Notes under the pieces: model-generated
The model's input: only the letters and a program-made list of their open reading frames with translations
Database searches by the model: none
What the model was told of the DNA's origin: nothing
Program-made: the position numbers and the translations under genes
Assembly: GCA_946482375.1 (NCBI GenBank)
Contig: CAMLRH010000073.1
Span: 1-9,934, forward strand
Length of the DNA: 9,934 nt
Reading direction: 5' to 3'
Origin: an uncultured Caulobacteraceae bacterium
GTDB lineage: Bacteria > Pseudomonadota > Alphaproteobacteria > Caulobacterales > Caulobacteraceae
Shown: positions 1 to 6,834 of the stretch, one piece after another
How positions within the stretch are numbered: position 1 is the first letter of the stretch
Layout: each line of letters opens with the position of its first letter

Positions 1-1
1 C

Positions 2-1459
2 GAGCTCAAGCAGAAGGGCTTCCGCAACAGCGGCAACATGTTCCGCGTGGTCGAGAACGGGACCTTCGTGAACAACTTCGAGATCGCCCCGCAGCTCGGC
101 ATGACCCGCCAGGGCTTGCTGCAGGACCGCAACAAGCGCCGCCAGCAGGGTCTCGATCCGGAGCTGCGGATGGCGAAGCTGGGCGACGAGTGGTCACGCC
201 AGTTTTCCTACGTCCGTCACGACAGCGACTTCGTCCACGCCGACATCACCGTCTCGACCGTCGCCGGCCAGACGCCGGTGGCGCCGGGCTACAAGGTCTC
301 TGACGTGACCTCGGGCGGCCGGCGCACGGCGCGGTTCGTCACCGAAGCGCCCATCCTGCACGCCTTCTCGATCCAGTCGGCGCGCTATGCGGTGAAGACC
401 GACCGCTACAAGGGCATCGACCTGGCCGTCTATTACGACAAGCGCCATCCCTGGAACGTCGACCGGATGATCCAGTCGATGAAGCTGTCGCTGGACTACT
501 TCCAGGCTGAGTTCAGCCCCTACCAGTTCCGGCAGGTGCGCTTCCTCGAGTTTCCGGACTACGAGCAGTTCGCCCAGTCCTTCGCCAATACCATCCCCTG
601 GTCGGAAGGGCTCGGCTTCATCGCCCAGTACAAGGACCCGTCGAAGATCGACCTCGTCACCTACGTCGGGGCGCACGAGGTTGCCCACCAGTGGTGGGCT
701 CACCAGATCATCGGCGCCGACCAGCAGGGCTCGACCACGCTATCGGAGACGCTGGCCCAGTACTCCGCCCTGATGGTGATGAAGCACCACTACGGCGAGG
801 ACATGATCCGCAAGTTCCTCAAGTTCGAACTCGACAGCTACCTGCGCGCGCGGGGCGGCGAGGTGGTCGAGGAACTGCCGCTCGGGCGCGTGGAGAACCA
901 GCCCTACATCCACTACCGCAAGGGCTCGCTGGTCATGTACCGGCTGGCCGAGGAGATCGGCGAGGACGCCGTGAACAGGGCGCTGCGGCGTCTCCTCACG
1001 CAGCACGCCTTCAAGGGCGCGCCCTATCCGACCTCGCTCGACCTGGTGGCGGCGCTGCGCGCCGAAGCCCCGGCGGACAAGCAGCAGCTGATCACCGACC
1101 TCTTCGACCGGATCACCCTCTACGACATCAAGACGACGGGGCTCTCCTCGAAGAAGCGGTCGGACGGGCGCTACGACGTCACGCTCACCGTCGAGGCGCG
1201 CAAGCTCTACGCCGACGGCAAGGGCAAGGAGACCGAAGCTCCGATGACCGAGACGCTCGACGTCGGGCTGTTTTCGGAAATGCCGGGCGACAAGAAGTTC
1301 AAGCCGGCCAACGTCATCGCCTTCGAGAAGCGACCCATCCGTTCCGGCCGCCAGACGCTGACCTTCGTCACGGCCGAGCAGCCAAAGTTCGGCGGAGTGG
1401 ACCCCTACAACAAGCTGATCGACCGCAACTCCGACGACAACGTCGCCCGGCCGGGCTAG
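2..1459 (+). CDS. M1-family metallopeptidase, C-terminal part (probable ABC permease/M1 aminopeptidase), 5' truncated
   Basis: The reading frame is open from base 2, so the gene starts before the window; only the last 485 codons are visible. The zinc-peptidase signature HEVAHQWW begins at 674 (His, Glu, His of HEXXH). The third zinc ligand, Glu, is at 746-748 within LSETLAQYS. M1 gluzincins remove N-terminal residues from peptides with one zinc ion. The HEVAHQWWAHQ...LSETLAQYSALMVM block and the beta-rich C-terminus match my memory of bacterial proteins of about 1200 residues, in which an ABC-2 type permease is fused to an M1 domain. If so, the missing part is membrane-embedded. The spacing from the second His to the Glu is 19 residues, one more than the textbook 18. 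The TAG stop overlaps the stop of the convergent kinase gene. The peptidase family is near certain; the permease fusion is inference because that part is outside the window. Confidence 0.9.
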   Translation, partial: ELKQKGFRNSGNMFRVVENGTFVNNFEIAPQLGMTRQGLLQDRNKRRQQGLDPELRMAKLGDEWSRQFSYVRHDSDFVHADITVSTVAGQTPVAPGYKVSDVTSGGRRTARFVTEAPILHAFSIQSARYAVKTDRYKGIDLAVYYDKRHPWNVDRMIQSMKLSLDYFQAEFSPYQFRQVRFLEFPDYEQFAQSFANTIPWSEGLGFIAQYKDPSKIDLVTYVGAHEVAHQWWAHQIIGADQQGSTTLSETLAQYSALMVMKHHYGEDMIRKFLKFELDSYLRARGGEVVEELPLGRVENQPYIHYRKGSLVMYRLAEEIGEDAVNRALRRLLTQHAFKGAPYPTSLDLVAALRAEAPADKQQLITDLFDRITLYDIKTTGLSSKKRSDGRYDVTLTVEARKLYADGKGKETEAPMTETLDVGLFSEMPGDKKFKPANVIAFEKRPIRSGRQTLTFVTAEQPKFGGVDPYNKLIDRNSDDNVARPG

Positions 1460-3375
1460 CCGTTACCGGTCGCCTCGACCAGGGCGTTGACGATCTGGTG
1501 GACATTGTAGGGCTTGCGCACGATGGGCGCGTCGAAGCCATCCGGCGCGCCGGCCTCGCCGTAGCCGGTGGCGAAGACGAACGGAATTTTCCGCGCCCGC
1601 AGGCTTTCGGCGAGCGGCGTGACCAGGCGGCCGTTGAGGTTCACGTCGAGCACGGCGGCGTCGAACTCGCGGTCGAGGAACTCCAGCGCCTCGTCCAGCT
1701 CGACGGCGACGCCGATGACGTCCGCGCCGGCCTCGATCAGCCCCGCCTCCAACTCCACGGCCAGCAGCACCGAGTCCTCGACGATGAGGATGCGCAGGTC
1801 CTTCACGCTGCCAGCGGCCGGTTCGGGAATGCCGACCGAAGTCCCGGCCGCCTCCTGGCGCATCTGCAGCGCCATCGGCGCCGGAAGCGGCTCGGACAGC
1901 GTCAGCGGATGGCCTTCCAGGTACGCACGCACTCCCTCCCGCTTGAACTCGACCCGCACCTCGCCGCCAAGTTCGCGCGCGGTCACCTGTTCCAGCAGGG
2001 TCAGCCCAAAACCCTTGCGGGCGGGGGCCGAAACCGGCGGGCCGCCGCTTTCAACCCAGTCGAGTTTGAAACCGCCGCCTTCGATGGCGCGCCAGTTCAC
2101 CTGCACCTTGCCGCCGTCGGTGGACAGGGCGCCGGACAGCACGGCGTTGGTGGCCAGCTCGTGCAGCGCCAGCGACAGGGCGTTCGCCGCGCGGGGTGTG
2201 AGGATGATCTGCGGACCCTCCCAGCGCGCCTGCCCGGGCGCCAGGCCGCCGAGTTCCGCCGCCGCGATGTCCCCGATCGCCGCCCCGCGCCAGCGGGTGG
2301 CGGTGAGCAGCTCATGCGCCGAGGCCATGGTCTTCAGCCGGCCGCCGAAGGTCTTGAGGAAACCTTCCAGCGAGGTCGTCTTGCGCGCCGACTGGGTGGC
2401 CAGCGCCTGCACGGCGGCCAGCACGTTCTTCACCCGGTGGTCCAGCTCGGCCAGCAGGGCCGCGCGATGCTCCTCGTCCTGCTGGCGGGCCGTGATGTCC
2501 TGCAGCACGCCGATCAGCCGCTGGCTGCCGTCCGGCGCCGTGGCCACCATGCCGGCGCCGCGCATCCAACGGACGCCATTGTCGTTCGGCCGGATGGCCC
2601 GGTACTCGACGGTGTAGCCGCCGGTCGCCTGCAACTGGTCGCCGACTTCCGCGCGGACCCGCTCGACGTCGTCGGGGTGGACGAAGCGGAAGGAGAACTC
2701 ACCCCCCTCGGCGTCGACCGCGTCGTGGTGGATGCCGGTGAGCTCCTTCGCCCGAGAGCTCAGGAGAATCCGGTCGGGCTCCATATGCCATTCGAATTCG
2801 CCGAGGCCGGCCGTATCCAGCGCCAGCGCCACCCGCTGGTCGTCATAGAGTCGCTGGTCCTCGGCCAGCCGGGCGTTGCGCTGCCGCACCAGTTCGTCGA
2901 CGGCCAGCATGGCGAGGTCCGCGAGCGCCTGCCGCTGCGCCTCGCTGACCTGGGGGTGTGGCTCGGGATCGCCGACGACCAGCAGACCGACGGTCTGGCC
3001 CGCCGGCATGATCAGCGGCGCGCAGCCGTAGAAACGGACCTCGCCGAGGGCCAAAGCCTGCCGCCGGTCCGAGAAGCCGGGGTCACGCGTCACATCCTCG
3101 CAGAGGGTGATGCCCTTACAGGCCACCATCAGGTCGGCCATGGTCCCGCGCCGCGGGTACTCGGTCTCCGAAAAGCCCACGCGGGCCTTCACCCAGACCC
3201 GCTCGCGGTCGACGAACAGCACCGCCGCGCGCGGGGCCCCTATCACCGTGGCGGCGGTCCGCGCGATCGCGTCGAAATGCGGCTCCGGCTGCGTGTCGAG
3301 CACACGCAGGTCGTGCAACGCCTTCAGTCGCTCCTGCTCGACCTCAGCCGGGATGGCGGACGCGCCGTCTTCCAT
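1456..3375 (-). CDS. Hybrid HWE-family sensor histidine kinase: GAF-PAS-HWE kinase-receiver
   Basis: 639 residues from ATG 3375. That start has AGGA five bases upstream and is preferred over the in-frame TTG at 3423. Domain order: GAF at about 30-160; PAS at about 180-300; HWE/HisKA_2 kinase at about 305-485; receiver at about 527-637. Visible kinase motifs are the phospho-acceptor H313 in LDHRVKN, the N box HELATN (H405, N410) and WVE (W440, E442), the residues that define the HWE family. The receiver has D534, phospho-acceptor D577 and K621 in KPY. It also carries FATGYG at 601-606, the signature of the FAT GUY receivers tied to general stress signalling in alphaproteobacteria. There is no transmembrane segment, so the protein should be cytoplasmic. 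The PAS lacks the LOV flavin-binding Cys motif (NCRFLQ), so it is probably not a light sensor; the ligand is unknown. No EcfG-type promoter was seen upstream. A role in PhyR phosphorylation control is inference. Confidence 0.93.
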   Translation of the reverse strand: MEDGASAIPAEVEQERLKALHDLRVLDTQPEPHFDAIARTAATVIGAPRAAVLFVDRERVWVKARVGFSETEYPRRGTMADLMVACKGITLCEDVTRDPGFSDRRQALALGEVRFYGCAPLIMPAGQTVGLLVVGDPEPHPQVSEAQRQALADLAMLAVDELVRQRNARLAEDQRLYDDQRVALALDTAGLGEFEWHMEPDRILLSSRAKELTGIHHDAVDAEGGEFSFRFVHPDDVERVRAEVGDQLQATGGYTVEYRAIRPNDNGVRWMRGAGMVATAPDGSQRLIGVLQDITARQQDEEHRAALLAELDHRVKNVLAAVQALATQSARKTTSLEGFLKTFGGRLKTMASAHELLTATRWRGAAIGDIAAAELGGLAPGQARWEGPQIILTPRAANALSLALHELATNAVLSGALSTDGGKVQVNWRAIEGGGFKLDWVESGGPPVSAPARKGFGLTLLEQVTARELGGEVRVEFKREGVRAYLEGHPLTLSEPLPAPMALQMRQEAAGTSVGIPEPAAGSVKDLRILIVEDSVLLAVELEAGLIEAGADVIGVAVELDEALEFLDREFDAAVLDVNLNGRLVTPLAESLRARKIPFVFATGYGEAGAPDGFDAPIVRKPYNVHQIVNALVEATGNG

Positions 3376-3408
3376 TTCATTCCTATAGCGGGTGCGACGT
3401 AATGACGC

Positions 3409-3421
3409 GATAGGCGCTATC
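3409..3421. repeat. Short inverted repeat in the kinase leader
   Basis: GATAG-GCG-CTATC, with 5-bp perfect arms, lies about 35 bp upstream of the kinase ATG and next to an AACGTT palindrome at 3423-3428. It could be an operator or a leader hairpin. No regulator is implied by the sequence, and arms this short can occur by chance. Confidence 0.25.
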
Positions 3422-3476
3422 AAACGTTAATATGCCCCTTGTCCGGCGACGCTCGTTTTCCCACCTAAGCTTGACT

Positions 3477-3501
3477 GGAACCGCGTTCGGCGGGGGGCGT
3501 T
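3477..3501 (+). promoter_or_regulatory. EcfG-type (general stress sigma) promoter P1
   Basis: GGAAC at 3477-3481, a 16-base spacer, and CGTT at 3498-3501. This is the exact consensus for EcfG/SigT-type sigma factors of alphaproteobacteria. The predicted transcript starts near 3508, leaving a leader of about 57 nt before the ATG at 3565. It also rules out the upstream in-frame GTG at 3505, which would lie at or before the transcript start. Confidence 0.85.
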
Positions 3502-3564
3502 CTCGTGAAGCTTCCCCTTCAGCCGCCCACGGTCTGGAGCCATTTCGAACATCCGGAGATCGCG

Positions 3565-3918
3565 ATGCCCGCCAACCGCACGAATTCCACTCTGGACGAC
3601 ACGACCAGGACCGCTGACTTCGAGTCGTCTCCCAATCCCGCGCTCGGCGACGAGCGCAGCTTCGACACGCCGGACGGCGCCAAGGCCATGATGGCCGACT
3701 ACGCCCGCCGCGCCGAGCGCATCGTCCAGGACGGCCTCGAGACCCTGCGTGCCCACAGCCGCGTTTATGTCGACGCCGCCGGCCAGCAGGCAGGCGCCGC
3801 CCAGCGCTACGTCGTCGAGCGCGTGAAGGAACGCCCGGTGACCGCCACCATGGCGGGCGTTGGTGTCGGCGTTCTGATCGGCCTGCTGATCGCGGGCGGC
3901 CGGCGCCGGTCGCACTAA
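3565..3918 (+). CDS. DUF883/ElaB-YqjD-like membrane-anchored protein
   Basis: 117 residues. The N-terminal part is hydrophilic, followed by a helical amphipathic segment (about 36-90). A single C-terminal membrane segment rich in Gly and Val (about 92-111) ends in GGRRRSH. This layout, including the ERPVTATMAGVGVG transition into a glycine-zipper-like anchor, is that of the DUF883 family (E. coli ElaB/YqjD). Those are inner-membrane-anchored proteins linked to stress and stationary phase, with ribosome association reported for YqjD. The start is the ATG at 3565, with CGGAGAT five to six bases upstream. The gene is directly downstream of EcfG promoter P1 and 6 bp from the next gene, so the pair is a stress-induced bicistron. 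The family call is by overall architecture; the biochemical role is unknown. Confidence 0.8.
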   Translation: MPANRTNSTLDDTTRTADFESSPNPALGDERSFDTPDGAKAMMADYARRAERIVQDGLETLRAHSRVYVDAAGQQAGAAQRYVVERVKERPVTATMAGVGVGVLIGLLIAGGRRRSH

Positions 3919-3924
3919 CCGGCC

Positions 3925-4320
3925 ATGATCGACAAGGCGCTGATGGCCGTAGCGGCGGCCGCTGCTCTGGCTGCGGCCGCGGTGATCGGCGTCTTCGCCG
4001 TCGCCTTCGCCCTCTATGCGGGCCTGAGCCCCTGGGTCGGGCCGGCCTGGGCCGCCGCCATCGTCGCGGCGGTGATGGCGCTCGCCATCCTGATCGCCGC
4101 CCTGTCGATGCGGGGCGCCGCTGCGGGCGGGCGTTCGCGTCGCCGCCATGAAGAGGAAGCCGACCCCTCGCTGATCCAGAAGGTCGTCGAGATGGCCAAG
4201 GACCACCCCCTGCTGGCGGTTGGCGCGGCGGTCGGGGTGGGCATCTACGCGATCCGCAATCCGCAGCTGGTGGCCGCCGTCGTCACCGCCTTCATGGCCG
4301 GCAAGGACGAAGCCAGCTGA
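3925..4320 (+). CDS. Holin-superfamily/YqjE-like membrane protein
   Basis: 131 residues. Two long hydrophobic helices (about 5-32 and 39-61) are followed by a charged loop with RSRRRHEEE (about 70-78). A third, weaker hydrophobic stretch at about 94-122 begins with DHPLLAVGAAVGVG. Small inner-membrane proteins of this kind (annotated as phage holin family, YqjE-like) commonly follow DUF883 genes in proteobacteria, as here, 6 bp after the upstream stop. The name reflects a fold family and does not imply lysis; no phage genes are nearby. It is presumably co-transcribed from P1. The exact family assignment is moderate, while the membrane topology and operon structure are clear. Confidence 0.7.
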   Translation: MIDKALMAVAAAAALAAAAVIGVFAVAFALYAGLSPWVGPAWAAAIVAAVMALAILIAALSMRGAAAGGRSRRRHEEEADPSLIQKVVEMAKDHPLLAVGAAVGVGIYAIRNPQLVAAVVTAFMAGKDEAS

Positions 4321-4333
4321 ACTTGATTGCTCA

Positions 4334-4358
4334 GGAACAGCGGCTGACTTGAAGCGTT
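4334..4358 (+). promoter_or_regulatory. EcfG-type promoter P2
   Basis: GGAAC at 4334-4338, a 16-base spacer, and CGTT at 4355-4358, exact consensus. It lies just after the stop of the holin-like gene and gives a predicted transcript start near 4365, about 39 nt before the ATG at 4404. Confidence 0.85.
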
Positions 4359-4365
4359 GCCTTCG

Positions 4366-4385
4366 AAGGGCGGAAGCGCCCTTTT
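4366..4385 (+). terminator. Hairpin with short T-run; terminator of the upstream operon or 5' cap of the DUF1328 transcript
   Basis: AAGGGCG (4366-4372), loop GAAG, CGCCCTT (4377-4383), with four T in total at 4382-4385. It lies 45 bp after the 3565-4320 operon, so it may be a weak intrinsic terminator. It also falls at the predicted first bases of the P2 transcript, where a 5' hairpin could stabilise the mRNA. The sequence does not say which role applies. Confidence 0.5.
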
Positions 4386-4403
4386 AACAAGAGGAAAGCG
4401 ACC

Positions 4404-4577
4404 ATGCTCAGGTGGGCCCTGATCTTTCTAGTGGTGGCGCTCGTCGCCGCCGTGCTCGGCTTCACGACTATTGCTGGCGCCGCGATCGACGTCGCCAAGA
4501 TCCTGTTCTGGATCTTTGCTGTACTGTTCGTGATCTCGCTCGTCATGCACATGGTGCGGGGCCGAGGCGTACCCTAA
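4404..4577 (+). CDS. DUF1328/YtjA-like small membrane protein
   Basis: 57 residues, beginning [20 protein letters not shown] and ending MVRGRGVP. There are two hydrophobic helices (about 4-25 and 30-51) with a short turn containing [10 protein letters not shown]. The MLRWAL start, the LGF..IAG centre and the small size match the DUF1328 (E. coli YtjA) family of inner-membrane proteins of unknown function, often stress-induced. The ribosome site GAGGA is 8 bases before the ATG. The gene has its own EcfG promoter (P2) and ends 10 bp from the convergent phosphoesterase stop. It is short enough to be missed by length cut-offs, but family match, promoter and ribosome site all agree. Confidence 0.88.
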   Translation: MLRWALIFLVVALVAAVLGFTTIAGAAIDVAKILFWIFAVLFVISLVMHMVRGRGVP

Positions 4578-4587
4578 CTAGGCGGTT

Positions 4588-5379
4588 TCAGGCGGGCGGC
4601 CGCGTCCTGCGGTCGACCCGCCAGCTCCGCCAGGGCTCGAACTTCGAGCCCGTCCAGGCCATTGCCGTCACGGCGATGGTCTTTTCGTATACGTCGATGC
4701 AGTTGAAGCCGATCGGCACGCCGCGCTCGCGCACCGACAGGGTGCTGGCCCCAACGGCGTAAGTCCGCTCGTCGCCGAAGGGATAGGCCAGCGTAAAAGG
4801 CGCGTGCACGTGGCCCGTCAGCACCAGGTCGGCCTGGGCCTTTGAGAACGCCTCGGCCGCCGCCCGGCCGTTCCACACCCTGCCGGTCATCGGGCCGCCG
4901 ACCATTTCCATCAGCGGGTGATGGCAGGCGATTACCCGCAGCGCCTCGGGGGCCGACCGGGCGATGGCGGCGGCCGTGCGCCGGATCTGGCCGGGCGAGA
5001 TCTGGCCCTTGGACCAGTTGGCGCGAGGCTGCGCGCCGCGAGCGGTGTTCACCGCCGCCAGGTCGAGGCCGGGCAGTTCGAGGTTGTGGTCGCGAGCGGG
5101 GCCGAAGGTCCGCTCGTAGCGGGTCCACGGATAGAAGATGCGGCCCGGGATCGAATAGTAGGGCACGTCGTGGTTGCCCGGCGTGAACAGCGGCTTCGAG
5201 GGCAAGGCGTCGGTCCAGGCCCTGGCGTCGGCGAACTCCTCGGGCGTTCCGGCGCGGGTGATGTCGCCGGTGATGGCGATCAGCGCCGGGTGCTCGCGGT
5301 GCAGCCATTCGGCCGCCTCCGCGACGGCCGGCTTGCACTCGCAACCGAAGTGGATGTCGGACAGGTGGGCGATCTTCAT
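4588..5379 (-). CDS. Metallophosphoesterase (calcineurin-like, CpdA/class III phosphodiesterase-like)
   Basis: 263 residues, beginning MKIAHLSDIHFG. All family metal-binding motifs are present in order: DIH (D8, H10), GDI (G38, D39), GNHD (68-71), CHHP (152-155) and GHVH (189-192). They should bind two metal ions and hydrolyse phosphodiester or phosphomonoester bonds. No signal peptide or membrane segment is visible, so it should be cytoplasmic or peripheral. The ATG at 5379 follows the lipid-kinase stop with only two bases between (TGA-GG-ATG), which suggests translational coupling. Pairing with a lipid kinase hints at a phospholipid or lipid-derived substrate, but cyclic nucleotide or other phosphodiesters fit the motifs equally. 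It is the last gene of an EcfG-controlled operon. Confidence 0.9.
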   Translation of the reverse strand: MKIAHLSDIHFGCECKPAVAEAAEWLHREHPALIAITGDITRAGTPEEFADARAWTDALPSKPLFTPGNHDVPYYSIPGRIFYPWTRYERTFGPARDHNLELPGLDLAAVNTARGAQPRANWSKGQISPGQIRRTAAAIARSAPEALRVIACHHPLMEMVGGPMTGRVWNGRAAAEAFSKAQADLVLTGHVHAPFTLAYPFGDERTYAVGASTLSVRERGVPIGFNCIDVYEKTIAVTAMAWTGSKFEPWRSWRVDRRTRPPA

Positions 5380-5381
5380 CC

Positions 5382-6281
5382 TCACCCCACGACGGAGGGC
5401 GTGTCCTCCGGCGGCGGCGGCGCCAGCGCCCGGAACGCTTCGGGAAGGTAGCGGATGTCGACATGGCGCGGCAGCCGGATCGGCTCGCCGTCGATGCTGG
5501 CCGGGATCAGTCCGGCCGCCCAGGCCTTGGCGAACCGGCAGCGGAAGACCTCCACCGCCGGGTCCTTGCGCCAGTTGCCGCGCAGCGTGCGCACGCCGAG
5601 CCGGAAGGCGTCCGCCGCCCCCTGAGGATCGAGCGCGGCCGCCTCCAGCACATGGTCCTCGTCGTCCAGCGCGCGGGAAACCAGCGGGCACATGAGGCTG
5701 AGCGCCTCGGCCTTCTGCAGCGGACCGCCCTCGATCGAGTAGCGCAGCCGTCCGGAGAAGGCCCGTCGCGCCGCCCGTTTCGCCCGCCGGAAGGCCAGGT
5801 CGAACCGGCGTTCCCTCACCGCCTCCCGCGCCAGCGCCCATAGCGCCGGGGCGCCCAGCAGCGCCGCCACATAGAAGCGGTGCCCGCCGACCTCGCCGCC
5901 GGAGACCGGGCGGACGCGGCCGTCCTCGAGCGTGTCCTTCAGCGCCGTCTCCCAGTCGCGGTCGCCATAGAGGGCGCGAGGCAGCATGTTCATGGTCCCG
6001 CCCGGCAGCGGTGCGACCAGCGGGCCGTCCATGCCGGCCATCTCGGCCGCGCAGCGGGCCGTGCCGTCGCCGGCGATGATGACCAGCAGGTCGGGATCGC
6101 GGTCCAGCGAGCGCCGGATGCAGGCGGAAAGCTCGGCGCAATCGGGCGTCTCGACCCGGGCGCTCAGGCCCGCCTCGGCGACGATGGCCTCGACGCGCTC
6201 GCGAACGTCGGGGCCCACGCTGCCGGAGGCAACGTTGGCGACGACCTCTATGCGCTTGATACGCGGAGCAGGGTCCCCCAA
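5382..6281 (-). CDS. Diacylglycerol kinase family lipid kinase (DAGK catalytic domain)
   Basis: 299 residues. The ATP-binding signature AGDGTA is at 70-75 and PLPGGTMNML at 91-100, both typical of the DgkB/YegS/sphingosine-kinase fold. A late SIDGEP motif fits the C-terminal lobe. The family phosphorylates diacylglycerol or related lipids at the inner membrane face. The family usually has GGDGT; here the first Gly is Ala. The start is read as TTG at 6281, three bases after the upstream stop. GGAGG lies at 6297-6293, a rather long 11 bases away. The next in-frame GTG would remove the first beta strand and the N..SG motif, so it is unlikely. The end is coupled to the phosphoesterase gene. The lipid substrate cannot be named from sequence. 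Confidence 0.88.
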   Translation of the reverse strand: MGDPAPRIKRIEVVANVASGSVGPDVRERVEAIVAEAGLSARVETPDCAELSACIRRSLDRDPDLLVIIAGDGTARCAAEMAGMDGPLVAPLPGGTMNMLPRALYGDRDWETALKDTLEDGRVRPVSGGEVGGHRFYVAALLGAPALWALAREAVRERRFDLAFRRAKRAARRAFSGRLRYSIEGGPLQKAEALSLMCPLVSRALDDEDHVLEAAALDPQGAADAFRLGVRTLRGNWRKDPAVEVFRCRFAKAWAAGLIPASIDGEPIRLPRHVDIRYLPEAFRALAPPPPEDTPSVVG

Positions 6282-6284
6282 GCG

Positions 6285-6710
6285 CTAGCGGACCTCCGAA
6301 GCCGTATTGGTGGCCGGAACCGGGCCGCTAGGCGTCTGGACCACGTTTGGGTCAGCGACCACGGGCTCGTCCGTACCGACGTCGCGAACTTCCGCCGCGA
6401 CCGTGCTGGCGGCGTTGCGGGCCACCGGCTCGGCGTTGTCGGCGGCGATGGAAAGCTGCTGGTCGATGACCGCGCCGCCCCGCGCGAACGAACCGTTCAG
6501 CGCGGCCAGGATCAGCACGATCAGGCCGACCAGGGCCAGGAGGGTGGTGACGATGGTCAGCAGCCAGTTGCGCTTGTGCCGGACGGCCTCGTCGGCGCGG
6601 CCGCGGTCGTAGGCGTCGCGGAGGTCCTTGTCGCCCAGGGTCCTCTCGCGGACATCGCCGTCTTCTCGCACGACGGTCCTCCCGTCGGCATCGACGTACT
6701 CAGTCCCCAT
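6285..6710 (-). CDS. Small one-TM protein of unknown function, first gene of the lipid-kinase operon
   Basis: 141 residues from the ATG at 6710, which has GGAGG six bases upstream; an earlier in-frame start at 6740 lacks this. The N-terminal 45 residues are hydrophilic and highly charged. One strong transmembrane helix at about 49-71 follows the basic HKRNW. The C-terminal tail of about 70 residues is rich in Ala, Val, Pro and Thr, with predicted outside (periplasmic) location by the positive-inside rule. I recognise no family. It is the first gene behind divergent EcfG promoter P3 and lies three bases from the lipid kinase, so it may anchor or accompany that enzyme. That link is inference from context only. 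Confidence 0.8.
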   Translation of the reverse strand: MGTEYVDADGRTVVREDGDVRERTLGDKDLRDAYDRGRADEAVRHKRNWLLTIVTTLLALVGLIVLILAALNGSFARGGAVIDQQLSIAADNAEPVARNAASTVAAEVRDVGTDEPVVADPNVVQTPSGPVPATNTASEVR

Positions 6711-6742
6711 CGCAAACCTCCATTTCCCAGCGTCGCGCAAGT

Positions 6743-6768
6743 AACGGAAGCGGTATGCTCACGGTTCC
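6743..6768 (-). promoter_or_regulatory. EcfG-type promoter P3 (lipid-kinase operon)
   Basis: On the minus strand, GGAAC (6768-6764), a 17-base spacer, and CGTT (6746-6743), exact consensus. The predicted transcript start is near 6736, about 26 nt before the ATG at 6710. Confidence 0.85.
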
Positions 6769-6780
6769 GACGTGGAACCG
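6762..6780. repeat. Hyphenated palindrome formed by two divergent EcfG -35 elements
   Basis: CGGTTCC, five bases GACGT, then GGAACCG: 7-bp perfect arms. Each arm contains the -35 element of one of the divergent promoters P3 and P4, so both sigma factor binding sites lie within 15 bp. Confidence 0.85.
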
Positions 6781-6798
6781 GCGCCGCAGGCATGCGTT
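6774..6798 (+). promoter_or_regulatory. EcfG-type promoter P4 (glycine-zipper lipoprotein)
   Basis: GGAAC at 6774-6778, a 16-base spacer, and CGTT at 6795-6798, exact consensus. A second CGTT four bases on (6799-6802) would give a 20-base spacer and is unlikely to be used. The predicted start near 6805 gives a leader of about 30 nt. Confidence 0.85.
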
Positions 6799-6834
6799 CG
6801 TTGGGCCGGGGACAAGACTCCGAAGGAGAGGCAC

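Noticed and set aside
691..3402. A 903-codon open frame on the plus strand
   Set aside because: It runs through the peptidase gene in another frame and antisense to the kinase gene. Its composition is Arg/Gly/Ala-rich with no domain, typical of shadow frames in GC-rich DNA.
3423..3444. AACG followed by GTCCG as an EcfG promoter for the kinase gene
   Set aside because: The spacing is about 14 and the -35 would be incomplete, so the kinase has no recognisable EcfG promoter.
3925..4320. Prophage remnant suggested by the holin-like protein
   Set aside because: No endolysin, integrase, capsid or attachment sequences are nearby, and pairing with a DUF883 gene is the usual chromosomal context.
4588..6141. 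A 517-codon minus frame that would fuse sequence upstream of the phosphoesterase
   Set aside because: The part above 5379 is out of frame with the lipid kinase and reads as low-complexity Arg/Gly/Pro. The real gene starts at MKIAHLSDIHFG.
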